DNA of 64,000 nucleotides from JBBQHX01 sp035306065. GTDB lineage: Bacteria; Gemmatimonadota; Gemmatimonadetes; Gemmatimonadales; Gemmatimonadaceae. Numbering within the stretch: position 1 is the first letter of the stretch; each line of letters opens with the position of its first letter. The notes beneath the pieces were generated by a model. It saw only the letters and a program-made list of their open reading frames with translations. It made no database searches and was not told the DNA's origin. Made by a program: the position numbers and the translations under genes. Positions 17,405 to 25,320 of this stretch are shown one piece after another. The DNA is taken from assembly GCA_035306065.1 (NCBI GenBank), contig DATGOL010000029.1, forward strand, positions 1 to 64,000. Direction: 5' to 3'.

Positions 17405-18207
17405 CAGGTGCTCGCCCGCCTCCGAACACTGCCGACGGATACGCCTGCCAGACCTCGCACTGCCCCCTCTGCATCCCGGGAGGCAGACAGGCTGGAACCG
17501 ACGAGCACCGCGTCGGCGCCGGTGGCCGCTGCACTCTCAACGTCTTCCCGCGTGGAGATACCACTTTCGTAGACGGCGATCCGGTCGGCCGGAATCTGCG
17601 GAATCAGCAGGTGCGCCACCGCCGGGTCAATTTCCAGTGTCTCCAGGTTTCGAGTGTTCACCCCGATCACCGGTGCGCCGCTTTCCAGGGCACTGCTCAG
17701 CTCCCGTTCGTCACGCACCTCGACCAGTGCATCCAGGCCCAGGTCGGCAGCGGCATGCGCCAGCTGGATCAGCCTGGCGGGAGGGAGGGCCCGCGCAATG
17801 AGCAGGGCAGCGCTGGCGCCGTGAACCCGAGCCTCGGCCAGCTGAAGCTCGCTGACTATGAAGTCCTTTCGCAGGAGCGGGAGCCCCACGGTCTCACCGG
17901 CCAGTTGCAGGTCAGCCAGGCTGCCGCCGAAGCGCCGGGGCTCAGTGAGAATGGAGAGCGCCGAGGCACCACCCGCTTCGTAGGCGCGCACCCGGCTCGA
18001 CAGATCCAGGTCGGCAGCGATTACCCCCTTCGAAGGGGACGACCGCTTGATCTCGCAGACGAGCGACACGACGGACGATCGTAGCGCACCTGCGAACGAT
18101 GGCGGTGCCGCCATCATTTCCGCTTGACGGAAGAGTTTGCCTGCGCCCTGCTCGAGCGCGCCTGCCCGAACCCGGGAACTTGTCAGCAGGTCCGCCAGAA
18201 CACCCAC
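17404..18207 (-). CDS. trpC: Indole-3-glycerol phosphate synthase
   Basis: 267 aa from the GTG at 18207 (VGVLADLLTSSRVRAG); an upstream TTG at 18243 is possible but would run through the direct repeats. Family motifs are VCEIKRSSPSKGVI (catalytic Lys), LSILTEPRRFGGS, LLRKDFIV, GVNTRNLETLEID and AVYESGIS. It closes the indole ring. First gene of the trpC-F-B-HEAT-HDGYP-A run, divergent from lexA. Confidence 0.95.
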   Translation of the reverse strand: MGVLADLLTSSRVRAGALEQGAGKLFRQAEMMAAPPSFAGALRSSVVSLVCEIKRSSPSKGVIAADLDLSSRVRAYEAGGASALSILTEPRRFGGSLADLQLAGETVGLPLLRKDFIVSELQLAEARVHGASAALLIARALPPARLIQLAHAAADLGLDALVEVRDERELSSALESGAPVIGVNTRNLETLEIDPAVAHLLIPQIPADRIAVYESGISTREDVESAAATGADAVLVGSSLSASRDAEGAVRGLAGVSVGSVRRRAST

Positions 18208-18228
18208 CGGCTCCTGCCACGAGACTGC

Positions 18229-18257
18229 TTGCGCTTCGGTCAATGTTCGGCTACAGT
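18229..18257 (+). promoter_or_regulatory. Candidate lexA promoter
   Basis: TTGCGC (18229-18234), a 17-base spacer and TACAGT (18252-18257). The first pair of direct repeats occupies the spacer, so a repressor bound there would block RNA polymerase. The match is moderate. Confidence 0.4.
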
Positions 18258-18275
18258 AGTATTCGGCGGGTGTTC
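18234..18275. promoter_or_regulatory. Double direct repeat in the trpC-lexA intergenic region (candidate LexA operator)
   Basis: TTCGG occurs four times, starting at 18235, 18246, 18262 and 18273: two pairs with an 11-base step, the pairs themselves 27 bases apart. In four-base terms this is CTTC-N7-GTTC and ATTC-N7-GTTC, close to the GTTC-N7-GTTC SOS box known from Alphaproteobacteria. It lies 52-93 bases before the lexA ATG. LexA binding is inference from position and shape. Confidence 0.5.
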
Positions 18276-18326
18276 GGTATTTACAGGAGCCCGCAATGTG
18301 TTGGTTCACCCAGGCCAGGGGCAGCC

Positions 18327-18935
18327 ATGGCGCTCACCAGGCGGCAGCGCGAAATCCTCGACTTCCTCACCGAGTATTCCTCGGGCAACGGGTATGCGCC
18401 CAGTTTCGAGGAAATCGCCGCGCAATTCAACTATAACTCGCTCGCCACGGTCCACGAACATCTCACGAACCTGGAGCGAAAGGGCTACATCCGGCGCAGC
18501 TACAACGAGAGTCGCGCCATTGAAATCCTTCCGTCCTCCAGCAGTCCGCGGGCTGTGGAACTGCCGTTGCTCGGCCTCGTGGCCGCCGGTTCGCCGATCG
18601 AGGCGGTAACGCATGGTGAAACGCTGACCGTGCCCGACATGTTCGTGTCCAGAGGTTCCGCACACTATGCGCTTCGTGTGCGCGGAAACTCCATGATAGA
18701 CGAGCAGATTCGTGACGGCGACTTCGTGATCGTGCAGGAGAGAAAGTCTGCCAGCAACGGCGAAACCGTGGTCGCCATGCTCGAGGACTCGTCGGCAACG
18801 GTGAAGAAGCTGTATCGGGAGAAGGACGGCAGGATCCGGCTTCAGCCTGCGAACGAAACCATGGAGCCGCTGTACGTTCACGAGAACGACATCACCATCC
18901 AGGGCATTGTCGTAGGGGTCCTGCGCCGGTACTGA
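18327..18935 (+). CDS. lexA: LexA repressor
   Basis: 202 aa from ATG 18327 with AGGGG six bases upstream. The N-terminal winged helix (about 1-65) includes RRQREILDFLTEYSSGNGYA. The self-cleavage site is Ala87-Gly88 (LVAAGSP), and the catalytic pair is Ser122 (GNSMID) and Lys160 (ATVKKL). It represses DNA-repair genes until RecA-stimulated cleavage. The recognition-helix region (QFNYNSLATVHEHL) differs from both the E. coli and B. subtilis versions, in keeping with a different operator. It diverges from trpC and converges on trpD. Confidence 0.96.
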   Translation: MALTRRQREILDFLTEYSSGNGYAPSFEEIAAQFNYNSLATVHEHLTNLERKGYIRRSYNESRAIEILPSSSSPRAVELPLLGLVAAGSPIEAVTHGETLTVPDMFVSRGSAHYALRVRGNSMIDEQIRDGDFVIVQERKSASNGETVVAMLEDSSATVKKLYREKDGRIRLQPANETMEPLYVHENDITIQGIVVGVLRRY

Positions 18936-18956
18936 GGTGGTTGCGGCGCGGGCAGG

Positions 18957-19979
18957 TCAGGCGGCTTGTCGAAGCCGCTCGAGGGCCTCTGCGCCGGCGC
19001 CGTTCTTCATGGCCTCGCGCGCGTGCTCTACCGCATCCGGGAAGCTGGTTCCGACCTCGCTCACATAGAGCGCGGCCGCGGCGTTCAGGGCCACTGCCGC
19101 CTGCGCTCCGGCCGAGCCGCCGCCGCTGATCACATCCTCGATTATGCGTGCGTTGGCCGCGGGATCGCCTCCTGCAAGGTCAGCAGGATCAACCCGACCG
19201 ATTCCGAATTCGGCCGGCTCCATCCACCAGCCGTCAATGGTGCCGTTACGCACTTCCAGCACGCGCGTTGGGCCCAGCGGCGAAATCTCGTCCATGCCCG
19301 GCTCTCCATGCACCACCAGCGCGTGCACGCTTCCCAGCCGAGCCAGCGCACCGGCAATCAGGTCCAGCCTCGATAGTTCGGCCACGCCAACCACCTGTCT
19401 CCCGGCGTGCGCCGGGTTTGCCAGCGGTCCGACAAAGTTCATCACGGTGGGAATTGCCAGCTCACGCCGCACGGGTCCCACATGGCGCATTGCAGGGTGC
19501 ATGACGGGCGCATACATGAACACGATTCCCGCGCTGGAGAGTACATGCCCCATCTCTTCCGGCGTGATCTCGATTCGCACGCCGAGCGCCTCGAGTACGT
19601 CTGCGCTTCCGCACTTCGACGTAAAGGAACGGTTGCCGTGCTTGGCAATTCGAACACCCATTCCCGCGGCAACCAGCGCGGCGGCAGTGCTGATATTGAA
19701 GGTCGTCAGGCTTCCGCCGCCGGTGCCACAGGTATCAACCAGCGATTCGGGCCTGCGCGCATCAATGGCGAGCATGGCACGCCGGAGCGCCCCGGCGGCA
19801 CCGGCCACCTCGTCAGGAGTCTCGCCCTTCACCCGCAATCCCATCAGAAGCGCTGATACCTGCGCCGGCGTGGCTTCGCCACTCATGATGGTATCGAATG
19901 CGGAACCAGCCAACTCGTTGCTCAATGACCTGCCGGCAGCCAGTTCCCTTATCGCGTTGCCAAGTGCCTCACTCTGCAT
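18957..19979 (-). CDS. trpD: Anthranilate phosphoribosyltransferase
   Basis: 340 aa. Motifs are DTCGTGGGSLTTFNIST (PRPP binding), KHGNRSFTSKCGSADVLEALG, FMYAPVMHPAM, and RRELAIPTVMNFVGPLANP, all typical and complete. It transfers ribose phosphate to anthranilate ahead of TrpF. Its ATG lies 11 bases inside the preceding GAF gene, and it is separated from trpC by lexA on the opposite strand. trpE and trpG are not in the window. Confidence 0.97.
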   Translation of the reverse strand: MQSEALGNAIRELAAGRSLSNELAGSAFDTIMSGEATPAQVSALLMGLRVKGETPDEVAGAAGALRRAMLAIDARRPESLVDTCGTGGGSLTTFNISTAAALVAAGMGVRIAKHGNRSFTSKCGSADVLEALGVRIEITPEEMGHVLSSAGIVFMYAPVMHPAMRHVGPVRRELAIPTVMNFVGPLANPAHAGRQVVGVAELSRLDLIAGALARLGSVHALVVHGEPGMDEISPLGPTRVLEVRNGTIDGWWMEPAEFGIGRVDPADLAGGDPAANARIIEDVISGGGSAGAQAAVALNAAAALYVSEVGTSFPDAVEHAREAMKNGAGAEALERLRQAA

Positions 19980-21285
19980 GAATTCTGTCCAGCAGTCGCT
20001 CGGCCAGGCGCGCCTCCGCCGCTACCAGAGCGATCACTCCCGCAAGCAGGCGCACGCGTTCCACATCCGACTCGTTGAACACTCCCTTCCGCGCACGATT
20101 CGTCAGGTTCACCACGCCGATAACCTTGTCGTGGTAGACGAGCGGGAAGCTGATGAATGAGCCGGTTGTGAAGTATTCGTCGCGAAGCAGCGGATGGGCA
20201 GACGCATCATCCACGTCTTCAACGAGCAGCGGTGTCCGTGCAGCGGCAACCTTTCCCGCAACTCCCTGCCCCACCCTCACGCGCTGACCTTCGATCACGT
20301 GCGGCGCAATTCCACGGGCCGCTGCGAGATACAGGTGGTCGGGCTCAGGCGCGCTGAGCATGAGGGACACACGCTGCGCCTGCATGTCATCACCTACGAG
20401 CGAAAGCAGTTCGTCTACGAGCGCCCTCGGGTCGTGCGTCGTGGTTGCAGCCGCAATCACACTCTCCAGCAGAGTGAGAGTACGCGATGCCTGGCGAAGC
20501 TCGGAGCTGCGCCGATGCAACTCGATATGCGCCTGTTCCAGGTGGCTAATGGCTCCACCGAGCTGCGTCTCGAGGCCGCTCACCTTCCGCGCCGCGCGCC
20601 GTGCTTCCTCCTCCGCACGCGCAACGTTCTGTGAAAGCTCGAGCAAACGCGAGTCTTCTACCGGCTGCAGCGATCCGCCGGGGTGTGGCGCGACCGACGC
20701 CGTACGAAGCTGCTCCTCCAGGTTTCCGAGCTTGGTGAGGTAGTCCGCGTGAACGCGCTGCGTAACGTCTTCCAGCGTGCGCACGGCCTCCTCGCGCGCT
20801 TCACGCTCGGCAAAACGCAGGAAGGCGAGTTCATACAGTGCCACCGCAGGCCTGAAGCGATCCAGCGTTCGACCGCCGAACAGCTTCTTCGACTCGTGCA
20901 GCACCAGCACTGCCGATAGCTGTCCGTCTGTAAGGAGCCCGCGTATGGTCAGCATTCCACCATCCAGCGGCGGAAGTCCCAGCAGACGCGCGAACTCTGC
21001 CGAGCGATCTCCGAACTCGGCGGCGTCCGCGCCGGCGGATACTCTGGAGCGAACGGCCGCTGGAAGGTGATCCAGCGTGAGCCCCAGCGTGTCACGAACC
21101 ACGTCTGCGCCCGACGCCGTCATCCGTTCATCGAGCAAGGTGCGACGCGCATCATAGGAGATAAGCACCACCACCGCACTCCGGTCGATCTCCAGCAGAG
21201 ACTCCGCCAGGGCACCGAACGCGTGCTCCGGCGAAGGGGCTGTCTGGAGGGCGTGAGCTAGCGAGGAGAGTGTGCGCGGCGGCAT
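19969..21285 (-). CDS. Two-GAF-domain protein with central coiled coil
   Basis: 438 aa from ATG 21285; longer in-frame starts would run toward truA. Residues 1-165 form a degenerate GAF-like domain. About 175-270 is a coiled coil rich in Glu, Arg and Ala. The C-terminal GAF domain (about 280-420) has LVDELLSLVGDDMQAQRVSL, VRVGQGVAGKVAAARTPLLV and FPLVYHDKVIGVVNLTNR. There is no output domain. It is coupled to trpD by an 11-base overlap, echoing the signalling genes in the trpC-A run. Ligand and partner are unknown. Confidence 0.83.
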   Translation of the reverse strand: MPPRTLSSLAHALQTAPSPEHAFGALAESLLEIDRSAVVVLISYDARRTLLDERMTASGADVVRDTLGLTLDHLPAAVRSRVSAGADAAEFGDRSAEFARLLGLPPLDGGMLTIRGLLTDGQLSAVLVLHESKKLFGGRTLDRFRPAVALYELAFLRFAEREAREEAVRTLEDVTQRVHADYLTKLGNLEEQLRTASVAPHPGGSLQPVEDSRLLELSQNVARAEEEARRAARKVSGLETQLGGAISHLEQAHIELHRRSSELRQASRTLTLLESVIAAATTTHDPRALVDELLSLVGDDMQAQRVSLMLSAPEPDHLYLAAARGIAPHVIEGQRVRVGQGVAGKVAAARTPLLVEDVDDASAHPLLRDEYFTTGSFISFPLVYHDKVIGVVNLTNRARKGVFNESDVERVRLLAGVIALVAAEARLAERLLDRIHAE

Positions 21286-21378
21286 TGTAGGCGGGATTGC
21301 GCGCCAGAGGTGATTCTGGCGCCGGAACTTCGCGCGTAGATGCTGCAAAGTCAATCGGTTCCACGCCTGCAGCATCGC

Positions 21379-21406
21379 TTGACGCTCCAACTGCCGGGAC
21401 TATGTT
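21379..21406 (+). promoter_or_regulatory. truA promoter, leaderless type
   Basis: TTGACG (21379-21384), a 16-base spacer and TATGTT (21401-21406), then six bases (CCGCGC) and the truA ATG at 21413. The predicted transcription start falls on the A of the ATG. Confidence 0.6.
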
Positions 21407-21412
21407 CCGCGC

Positions 21413-22195
21413 ATGTCGCCGCGAACGCTGCAACTCGTGCTGCACTACGATGGAGCCGGGTTCGCTGGTTGGCAGCGACAACCGGATTCGAGAACCGTGC
21501 AGGGCTGCCTCGAAGAAGCGCTGGGGCGGCTGTGTTCCGCTCCCGTTCCGGTACTCGGCGCCGGCCGCACCGACGCCGGAGTTCATGCGCGCGGCCAGGC
21601 ATGCGGCATTCGCGTGCCCGAGCGTTGGACAGCTGCAGAAATGCGCCGTGCCCTGAATGCCATTCTCCCTCGGGACATATGGGTGTCCTCCGCCCATGTT
21701 ATGCAGCCGGAATTCCACGCTCGCTATGACGCCGTCGCCCGCCGATACCGGTACAAGGTGGGGCTGGACGAAGAGGCGTCGTCACCCTTCAGAAGCAGAT
21801 GGGAGTGGGCATGGCGGAAGCCGGTATCGCGTGAGGCGCTTCACGAGGCAACGAGCGCCCTCATTGGCACTCACATCTTCCGGGCGTTCGCGGTTCGCGG
21901 CACAGCGCCTGAACACGATGACCATCGCTGCACCGTGACGCACGCCGAATGGAATGAGCGTGACGGAGGCCTGGACTTCACGATCGAAGCGAACCGCTTC
22001 CTGCATCACATGGTAAGGTTCATCACGGGAACACTGATGAACGTTGCGAGCGGGCGCCGGCCTGCGAGTGACATAGCAACGCTGCTCGAAGCCTCCGACA
22101 ACCAGAACGTTTCCCCTCCAGCACCGGCCCACGCACTGTTCCTGGAGCGCGTGAGCTACCCACCGCACTGCTACCTGGATTCATTCGAACAATGA
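21413..22195 (+). CDS. truA: tRNA pseudouridine(38-40) synthase
   Basis: 260 aa. The catalytic aspartate is Asp54 in GAGRTDAGVHARGQ. Other family blocks are LHYDGAGFAGWQRQ at the N-terminus, YDAVARRYRYKV, and FLHHMVRFITGTLMNVASGR near the C-terminus. It converts uridines 38-40 of the anticodon stem to pseudouridine. It probably starts a long plus-strand transcription unit, and the next gene overlaps its stop by four bases (ATGA). Confidence 0.96.
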   Translation: MSPRTLQLVLHYDGAGFAGWQRQPDSRTVQGCLEEALGRLCSAPVPVLGAGRTDAGVHARGQACGIRVPERWTAAEMRRALNAILPRDIWVSSAHVMQPEFHARYDAVARRYRYKVGLDEEASSPFRSRWEWAWRKPVSREALHEATSALIGTHIFRAFAVRGTAPEHDDHRCTVTHAEWNERDGGLDFTIEANRFLHHMVRFITGTLMNVASGRRPASDIATLLEASDNQNVSPPAPAHALFLERVSYPPHCYLDSFEQ

Positions 22196-22845
22196 GGATT
22201 CTCCTTGCCACGGCAGACGCCGAGGAGCTGAACTGGGCCGCACAGCGACAGTGGCTGGATGGCGTCTTCTTCACGCCACCGCTGATCGCCCGGGAGAACT
22301 CCGAAGCCGAGGTGGCGGCCCTGCTGGCAGAAGCATCCCGCATATCCGGCGGCCAGGTGTACGTTGCCGCGCGCTCGGTGCACGAAGAGCAGATCCACCA
22401 GGAAGCGCGAGAGCTGGCTCGCAGCGCGGAGCAGACGCTCATTGTAATCCCCTTTCTGGAAGACCTGATCCCTCTCATGGTTCGCCTGGGGTCCGAGGGC
22501 ATTCGGGTTGCCGCCAGCTTCGTACACAACGGAGCCCAGGCACTGCTGGCGGCAAAGGCGGGCGCCTCCGCCGTAATAGTCCCATTTGCTGATCACGACC
22601 GCTTCGGCCACTCGGGCTATGAGGTGCTGGCCGACGTCCGTACGGTGCTGGACGCCTCCCGGCTGGAGTGCGACGTAGTTGCCGTGGGCCTCAGGGTGGC
22701 CTCTGACGTCGTTCGCTGCGCGAGTACGGGTGCAGACGCTCTGATCCTGGAGCCGGCGGTGCTCCGCGCCTTCCTGCAGCATCCGCTCACTGATCGCGGC
22801 TTCGACAGCTACCTCGCGGAACTGTCTCGGCTCACAGGTCCGTGA
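22192..22845 (+). CDS. Transaldolase-fold protein without the Schiff-base lysine
   Basis: 217 aa, the length of TalC/fructose-6-phosphate aldolase. The fold is recognisable throughout: LDGVFFTPPLIARE, GIRVAASFVHNGAQALLAAKAGA and LQHPLTDRGFDSYLAEL. Key residues are replaced. The Asp of DTAN is Ala6, the Asn of TTNP is Thr28, and the catalytic Lys of VKIP is Val85 (TLIVIPF). It therefore should not work as a transaldolase. The ATG overlaps the truA stop (ATGA). It may be a sugar-phosphate sensor or a structural relic; no function can be assigned. Confidence 0.75.
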   Translation: MRILLATADAEELNWAAQRQWLDGVFFTPPLIARENSEAEVAALLAEASRISGGQVYVAARSVHEEQIHQEARELARSAEQTLIVIPFLEDLIPLMVRLGSEGIRVAASFVHNGAQALLAAKAGASAVIVPFADHDRFGHSGYEVLADVRTVLDASRLECDVVAVGLRVASDVVRCASTGADALILEPAVLRAFLQHPLTDRGFDSYLAELSRLTGP

Positions 22846-22867
22846 ACCGGGCGAACCCAACGGATGC

Positions 22868-22921
22868 GGCCTCGCTACTTTTAGCTCAGGGACCTCGGAT
22901 GGCATTTTCAGGAGCGAGGCC
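22868..22921 (+). repeat. Inverted repeat in the purB leader
   Basis: GGCCTCGC (22868-22875) and GCGAGGCC (22914-22921) are perfect complements separated by 38 bases, inside the 109-base gap before purB. They could form a long-loop hairpin in the mRNA or mark an operator. No known purine riboswitch core is recognisable. Confidence 0.35.
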
Positions 22922-22954
22922 AGGAGCCACAGCAATGCACCCAGAACCATTGAA

Positions 22955-24400
22955 ATGACCCACTCGCCGGACAGCTATTCCTCACCGCTCGCGGAACGTT
23001 ATGCCTCGAGGGCCATGCTCGAGCTCTGGTCGCCGCGGCACCGCTACGGATTGTGGCGTCGACTGTGGCTCGCACTGGCCGAGTCGCAGCGTGAACTCGG
23101 GATAGACATTCCGGCTGAGGCGATCGCGCAGATGCGCGCGCACGTGGACGACATCGACTTCGATGCGGTGGCGGCCTACGAGCGCCGGTTCCGTCACGAC
23201 GTGATGGCGCACGTGCACGCTTACGGCGACGTTGCGCCCGCCGCACGCCCCTTCATTCACCTGGGCGCCACCAGCGCCTTCGTGACCGACAATGCGGACC
23301 TCATCCTCATGCGACGAGGGATGGAGCTGCTGCACGGGAAGGTTGTGTCATCGCTTCGGGCAATGGCCGAGTTTGCACGGAAGTGGAAAGATGAACCCGC
23401 GCTCGGCTACACGCACATTCAGCCTGCACAGCTCACTACTGTGGGCAAGCGCGCCACCCTCTGGATGCAGGACCTCGTGGTGGATGCCGCAGATCTGGAG
23501 CACAGGATTGCGACACTTCCGTTTCGTGGCGTGAAGGGAACCACCGGAACACAGGCAAGCTTCCTCCAGCTGTTCAACGGGGATCACGCGCGAGTGCGAG
23601 AGCTGGACAAGCGTGTGGCCGCAGAGATGAACTTTGCGCACATCATTCCCGTTTCAGGGCAGACGTATACGCGAAAGCTGGACGCACAGATCCTGGGTGT
23701 GGTTGCAGGTATTGCCGCGAGCGCCTCGAAGGTGAGCGGAGACGTGAGGCTGCTGCAGTCGTTCGGCGAGATCGAAGAGCCGTTCGAACGCGAGCAGATC
23801 GGGTCATCGGCAATGGCGTACAAGCGGAATCCAATGCGCTCGGAGCGCATTGCGGCACTTGCCCGGTTCGTGTTGTCGCTGGAGCCGAATGCGAACCAGA
23901 CGCACGCGGTGCAGTACTTTGAGCGCACACTGGATGACAGCGCCAACCGTCGCCTGGTGATTCCCGAATCGTTCCTTGCTACAGATGCCATTCTAATCCT
24001 GCTTGCCAACGTGATGGGCGGCCTGGAGGTTCATCCTGCACGTATTCGCACGCGACTGGCAGACGAACTTCCGTTCATGGCAACTGAAGACCTTATCGTG
24101 AGGGCCGTGCAGGCTGGCGGCGATCGTCAGGCCATTCACGAAGTCATCCGCCGGCACAGTATCGCTGCAGCCCGCGCCATGAAGGACGAAGGCCGCAGGA
24201 ACGACATGCTCGAGCGGCTGGCAGAAGACCCGGAATATCCCGTGCCGGTTGAAGACCTCCGGAACGCTCTGGATCCGGTGCGTTTCATCGGTCGCGCTTC
24301 CGAGCAGGTGGATGAGTTCCTGGAGGAGGTAATCGAGCCGCTGCTTGCGCGAGGCGCATCTATTTCCAGCGCGCCGGCTGCAGAGGAAATCAGGGTATGA
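22955..24400 (+). CDS. purB: Adenylosuccinate lyase
   Basis: 481 aa. The fumarase/aspartase-superfamily signature is SSAMAYKRNPMRSE at about residue 287. Substrate and acid-base regions are HDVMAHVHAYG, HLGATSAFVTDNADL and GYTHIQPAQLTTVGKR. It acts twice in purine synthesis: on SAICAR (the product of PurC plus aspartate) and on adenylosuccinate. The next gene, purC, overlaps its stop (ATGA). Confidence 0.97.
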   Translation: MTHSPDSYSSPLAERYASRAMLELWSPRHRYGLWRRLWLALAESQRELGIDIPAEAIAQMRAHVDDIDFDAVAAYERRFRHDVMAHVHAYGDVAPAARPFIHLGATSAFVTDNADLILMRRGMELLHGKVVSSLRAMAEFARKWKDEPALGYTHIQPAQLTTVGKRATLWMQDLVVDAADLEHRIATLPFRGVKGTTGTQASFLQLFNGDHARVRELDKRVAAEMNFAHIIPVSGQTYTRKLDAQILGVVAGIAASASKVSGDVRLLQSFGEIEEPFEREQIGSSAMAYKRNPMRSERIAALARFVLSLEPNANQTHAVQYFERTLDDSANRRLVIPESFLATDAILILLANVMGGLEVHPARIRTRLADELPFMATEDLIVRAVQAGGDRQAIHEVIRRHSIAAARAMKDEGRRNDMLERLAEDPEYPVPVEDLRNALDPVRFIGRASEQVDEFLEEVIEPLLARGASISSAPAAEEIRV

Positions 24401-25320
24401 CGGCTCTCGCCAGTTCGTTCCTTCCGCTGCGCCTGCTGTTCCGCGGGAAGGTGCGTGACGTGTACGAGGTGGACGAGTCGCGTCTGCTGCTCGTGGCGTC
24501 GGACCGGGTGAGTGCGTTCGATGTGGTGATGGCTGAGGCAGTGCCATTCAAGGGTGCGGTGCTCACGCAGCTTACGGCATGGTGGCTGGGGCAGCTGGAG
24601 TCGATAGTGCCTAACCACCTCATCAGTGCGGATGCAGACACGATCGCTCGTGAGGTGCCGGACCTGGACGTGCATCGCGACACTCTTCGCGGGCGCGCGA
24701 TGCTCTGCAGGCGCACGCAGGTGATACCGGTGGAGTGCGTTATACGAGGCTATCTCTCGGGCTCAGCATGGAAGGAGTACAGCAAGTCCGGAACGCTTGC
24801 GGGTGAGGTGCTGCCCGCAGGACTGCGCGAAAGCGATCGACTTGATCCACCCATTTTCAGCCCGGCAACGAAGGCCACGAGCGGCCATGACGAGAACATC
24901 ACTGTCTCTCGCATGCGCGAGATAGTGGGAAGCGATGTCACGGACCAGCTCGAGCAGCACACGCGAAACATTTACGAGGCGGGGCGCGAGATCGCGCTTT
25001 CGCGAGGGATCATTATCGCCGATACGAAGTTCGAGTTCGGCCGAATTGGCGAACAGGTGCTCCTGATTGATGAAGTGCTAACTCCGGACAGTTCGCGATT
25101 CTGGCCGGCCGACCAGTTTGCCCCGGGCCGGTCGCAGCCGAGCTTTGACAAGCAGCCACTGCGTGACTGGCTGGCGGTGGAACGTGATGCAGGACGCTGG
25201 AACGGGGACGCACCCGCGCCGGCGATACCACGAGAGGTGATAAACGCCATGTCCGAAAGATACCTGGATGCCTATCGCCGCCTGACGGGCGAGACACTGG
25301 GCACGGCGGAGCTCACGTGA
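24397..25320 (+). CDS. purC: SAICAR synthetase
   Basis: 307 aa, the longer form found in yeast and some bacteria. Blocks include FRGKVRDVYEVDESRLLLVASDRVSAFD (ATP site), VECVIRGYLSGSAWKEY, and ISRGIIIADTKFEFG-like (ALSRGIIIADTKFEFG) with DEVLTPDSSRFWP. It joins aspartate to CAIR. It sits between purB and the phospholipid genes, overlapping both neighbours by four bases. Confidence 0.96.
   Translation: MTALASSFLPLRLLFRGKVRDVYEVDESRLLLVASDRVSAFDVVMAEAVPFKGAVLTQLTAWWLGQLESIVPNHLISADADTIAREVPDLDVHRDTLRGRAMLCRRTQVIPVECVIRGYLSGSAWKEYSKSGTLAGEVLPAGLRESDRLDPPIFSPATKATSGHDENITVSRMREIVGSDVTDQLEQHTRNIYEAGREIALSRGIIIADTKFEFGRIGEQVLLIDEVLTPDSSRFWPADQFAPGRSQPSFDKQPLRDWLAVERDAGRWNGDAPAPAIPREVINAMSERYLDAYRRLTGETLGTAELT

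Noticed and set aside
18235..18277. Four TTCGG repeats considered as the start of a CRISPR array
   Set aside because: Units are five bases, spacers are 6-11 bases, and there are no cas genes; an operator is a better fit.
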